Below, in pieces: positions 9,590 to 11,527 of a stretch of DNA of 11,527 nucleotides (the first letter of the stretch is position 1; each line of letters opens with the position of its first letter). This DNA is from Pseudomonadota bacterium (GTDB lineage: Bacteria; Pseudomonadota; Gammaproteobacteria; UBA5335). The position numbers and the translations under genes are program-made. A model generated the notes under the pieces. It was not told the origin of the DNA. It worked only from the letters and a program-made list of their open reading frames with translations, and did no database searches. The stretch covers positions 1 to 11,527 of the forward strand of contig PKCW01000144.1 in the NCBI GenBank assembly GCA_002862965.1. The letters are read 5' to 3'.

Positions 9590-9630
9590 ACGATCGACGA
9601 TGAGGGCTGGACGCCTCGCCAATGGGGAAA

Positions 9631-9659
9631 GACCGACCGGGGCGGCGCCCCGGCCGGCC
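9631..9659 (-). terminator. Intrinsic terminator after the acyl-CoA dehydrogenase operon
   Basis: On the minus strand, 6 bases after the dehydrogenase stop, a 13-bp stem forms between 9659-9647 and 9643-9631 around a 3-nt GCC loop. Eleven pairs are Watson-Crick and two are G-U. It is followed by TTTCCCC. Read on the plus strand, the two G-U pairs become A-C mismatches, so the structure favours minus-strand RNA. The U tract is short, but stem strength and placement fit a terminator insulating glgP from upstream transcription. Confidence 0.62.
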
Positions 9660-9665
9660 GCTGCG

Positions 9666-10904
9666 TCAGTTCAGCACCTCGCCCGAGGTGCTGAGTTGCA
9701 CGCGCTCGAACAGGTTGCGTGCCACTACCATCTGCTGGATCTGGTGGGTGCCCTCGAAGATGTCGAACACCTTCACATCGCGGAACAGTTTTTCGGACAA
9801 CGTGCCCTTGAGCGTGCCGTGCGCACCCATGAGCTGGACGGCGTAGGAGGTGACCTCCATTCCGACCTGCGGCCCGTAGAGCTTGGCCATCGAGGCTTCC
9901 TTGGTGTTGCGGATGCCGTTGTCGGCCATCCACGCCGCCTTCCAGCACAAGAGGCGCGCCGCGTCGATCTTGCGCTGCAGCTCGGCCAACCGATCCTTGA
10001 TCGCCTGATAGCGCGGGATCGGCCGCGACAGCAGGTAGTTGTCGCGCGCGAACTGCACGACTTCCTCGTAGGCCGCGCGAGCGATGCCCACCGCCATGAT
10101 GCCGACCAGCGGACGGCTGGTGTCGAAAAACTCCATCGCCGTCTTGAAGCCGGCCTTGGCCCCCTGATCGTAGGCCGCCTCGCCGCCGAGCAGGTTGTCG
10201 ACCGGCACGCGGCACTCCTCGAACACGAGCTCGGCGGTCTCGGTCGCGCGGAACCCCAGCTTGTCCTCGAGCTTGCCCACCTTGAAACCCGGCGTGCCCT
10301 TCTCGACGATGAACACCCGGTGCCCCGCGTGGCCCAGCGCCGGGTCGAGCGTCGCGAACACCAGCGTCCATTCGGCGCGGGCCCCGTTGGAGATGTAGCA
10401 CTTGGTGCCGTTGATCACGTAGTGATCGCCCTCCTTGCGGCAGCGGGTGCGGATCGCGGCGGCATCCGACCCCGTGCCGGGCTCGGTCAGGCCGTAGGCG
10501 GCCCAATGCGGCTGCGGGCCCTTGAGCTGGGCGAAGTATTTTTCCTTCTGCTCGGGCGTACCGCGCGCCGCCAGCGCCGGTCCGCCGGTGCCGGGACCGG
10601 GCATCACCAGCGCCATGGACGGATCGCCCCAGCCCAGCTCCTCGCCGGCCACCACCGCCAGCAGCGACATGCCTTTCATGCCGCCCGCCATGGGATCGGC
10701 CGCCGCGCCTTCCTTCTTGGCGCCGCTACCGCCACCGCCGAGGGAGAACCCCTGCGCCAGCGGCATCAGCTCCTTGTAGAAGCTGTCCGGATAGCCGGCG
10801 TCCTGATCGGCCTTCAGGCACAGGGGCCGCACTTTCTTGTCCATCACGGCGTGGAGCATGTCGCGCGCCATCTTCATCTGGGGGGTGAGGGTGAAGTCGA
10901 TCAT
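9666..10904 (-). CDS. Acyl-CoA dehydrogenase, probable catalytic-glutamate subunit of a heteromeric pair
   Basis: This is a flavoprotein fold of 412 residues that would oxidise an acyl-CoA to the 2,3-enoyl-CoA and pass electrons to ETF. The FAD/substrate beta-domain block YGLTEPGTGSD is at 137-147, NGTKCYISNG at 165-174 and GFRATETAELVFEECRVP at 217-234. The catalytic base is present: Glu384 in IFEGTHQIQQ, at the medium-chain acyl-CoA dehydrogenase position. QLMGAHG (357-363) stands for the usual QIFGGNG. Two oddities: a Gly/Ala-rich insert (about 54-78) in the N-terminal helical domain, and loss of the usual R-x-x-FG-K block, where SRPIPRYQ (293-300) runs straight from the arginine to the glutamine region. 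The start overlaps the stop of the upstream dehydrogenase (ATGA), so the two are coupled. The substrate is unknown. Confidence 0.93.
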   Translation of the reverse strand: MIDFTLTPQMKMARDMLHAVMDKKVRPLCLKADQDAGYPDSFYKELMPLAQGFSLGGGGSGAKKEGAAADPMAGGMKGMSLLAVVAGEELGWGDPSMALVMPGPGTGGPALAARGTPEQKEKYFAQLKGPQPHWAAYGLTEPGTGSDAAAIRTRCRKEGDHYVINGTKCYISNGARAEWTLVFATLDPALGHAGHRVFIVEKGTPGFKVGKLEDKLGFRATETAELVFEECRVPVDNLLGGEAAYDQGAKAGFKTAMEFFDTSRPLVGIMAVGIARAAYEEVVQFARDNYLLSRPIPRYQAIKDRLAELQRKIDAARLLCWKAAWMADNGIRNTKEASMAKLYGPQVGMEVTSYAVQLMGAHGTLKGTLSEKLFRDVKVFDIFEGTHQIQQMVVARNLFERVQLSTSGEVLN

Positions 10905-11527
10905 GCCTGGGCCACCTTCTTGCCGTCCTTGGCTGCAGATTTCAGGGATTCCGGTCCGTAGAGCACTTCGCCCAGCACGGCGACGTGATCCTCGGGCGTC
11001 CCCAGCGCAGTGCCCAGCGTGCGCACGTCGCGCATGTAGCGCTCCACCGGCATGTCCTTCATGAAGCCGGCGCCGCCGAACACCTGCACGGCATCCACCG
11101 TCACCTTGACTGCCGCATCACAGGCGCAGATCGCTGCGTTGCAAGCCGCCACCGTCGCCACCTCGCCGCTCTCGAGCTGCCAGGCGGCCTTGAGCACCAG
11201 ATTGCGGGCCGATTCCAGCGCCACCTCCATATCGGCGATGAAGAACGCCAACCCCTGGTGCGCGCAGATCGGCTTGCCGAAGGCCTTGCGATCCTGCGCG
11301 TAATCGACGGCAAAGCCCATGGCACCCCGCGCCGCGCCCACCATGCGAGCGGCGTTCACCACCCGGGCGATGTCGAACAAGCGCGTGAGCGCCGCCACCG
11401 AATCCGTCGCGCCCGCGAGCCGCTCGCCCGGCGCGCCCTCGAACTGCACCCGACAGGGTCGGCCGGCCCGCAGCCCCATGCGATCCTCGAGCGTGATCTG
11501 CACTCCCGGCGCCCGCGCATCGACCAC
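10901..11527 (-). CDS. Acyl-CoA dehydrogenase partner subunit, 5'-truncated by window edge, lacking the catalytic glutamate
   Basis: 208 C-terminal residues are visible; about 170-180 N-terminal residues lie beyond the right edge, so the GTG at 11527 is not a start. The visible part begins in the beta domain (APGVQITLEDRMGLR) and covers the C-terminal helical domain. FAD-contact motifs are intact: DRKAFGKPICAHQ (79-91 of the visible part), with the arginine, phenylalanine and glutamine of the family, and QVFGGAGF (148-155). The segment aligned with the catalytic IYEGTSEIQ block reads TALGTPED, placing Leu175 where the medium-chain-type glutamate sits. The alternative glutamate site of isovaleryl/long-chain enzymes, within FDIARVV, holds Ala. 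It may thus be non-catalytic alone, serving as the FAD-completing partner of the coupled gene downstream. Family is certain; partner role is inference. Confidence 0.88.
   Translation of the reverse strand: MVDARAPGVQITLEDRMGLRAGRPCRVQFEGAPGERLAGATDSVAALTRLFDIARVVNAARMVGAARGAMGFAVDYAQDRKAFGKPICAHQGLAFFIADMEVALESARNLVLKAAWQLESGEVATVAACNAAICACDAAVKVTVDAVQVFGGAGFMKDMPVERYMRDVRTLGTALGTPEDHVAVLGEVLYGPESLKSAAKDGKKVAQA

Noticed and set aside
9519..10961. 480-codon open frame on the plus strand opposite the acyl-CoA dehydrogenase
   Set aside because: It is a shadow of a confirmed dehydrogenase gene; its composition is biased and without motifs.
11525..11527. GTG at the right edge as a start of the partner dehydrogenase
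   Set aside because: The visible protein begins in the middle of the beta domain, so the gene continues beyond the window.

Overview
The window is GC-rich, densely coding chromosomal DNA. It comes from a Gram-negative bacterium, most likely a gamma- or betaproteobacterium: it has a biosynthetic SpeA-type arginine decarboxylase, a Mla/MCE-type outer-membrane lipid transporter with its own lipoprotein, and Shine-Dalgarno starts. I cannot name the genus. I see no mobile element, CRISPR array, tRNA or rRNA, and no gene-free stretch over 300 bases.

Plus-strand block (1-6568). Seven genes lie head to tail with overlaps or very short gaps: the 3' part of speA (arginine decarboxylase), a beta-hydroxyacid dehydrogenase/reductase, four genes of one lipid ABC transporter (STAS-permease fusion, ATPase, single-MCE-domain membrane-anchored protein, auxiliary lipoprotein), and a dienelactone-hydrolase-family protein. 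The four transporter genes form one functional unit. An inner-membrane permease/ATPase pair would drive phospholipid movement. The MCE protein, with a long helical tail, would form a channel or shuttle in the periplasm, and the proline-rich lipoprotein would contact the outer membrane. No MlaC-like soluble carrier is present, so the set looks like a Mla-type core with a Pqi-type lipoprotein.

Convergent junction (6569-6629). A GC-rich perfect hairpin separates the two blocks.

Minus-strand block (6630-11527), in transcription order from the right edge. First come two translationally coupled acyl-CoA dehydrogenase genes, the upstream one cut by the window edge, followed by a convincing strand-specific terminator. 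Next is a glycogen/alpha-glucan phosphorylase gene with its own 5' leader, then a small gene for a secreted 91-residue protein carrying a VSGQAG motif.

Most of the window is ordinary housekeeping and accessory metabolism. The signals most worth a second look are: (1) the acyl-CoA dehydrogenase pair, in which each partner lacks active-site or FAD motifs that the other keeps, suggesting an obligate heteromer; (2) the small exported VSGQAG protein of unknown role; (3) the hybrid architecture of the lipid transporter.
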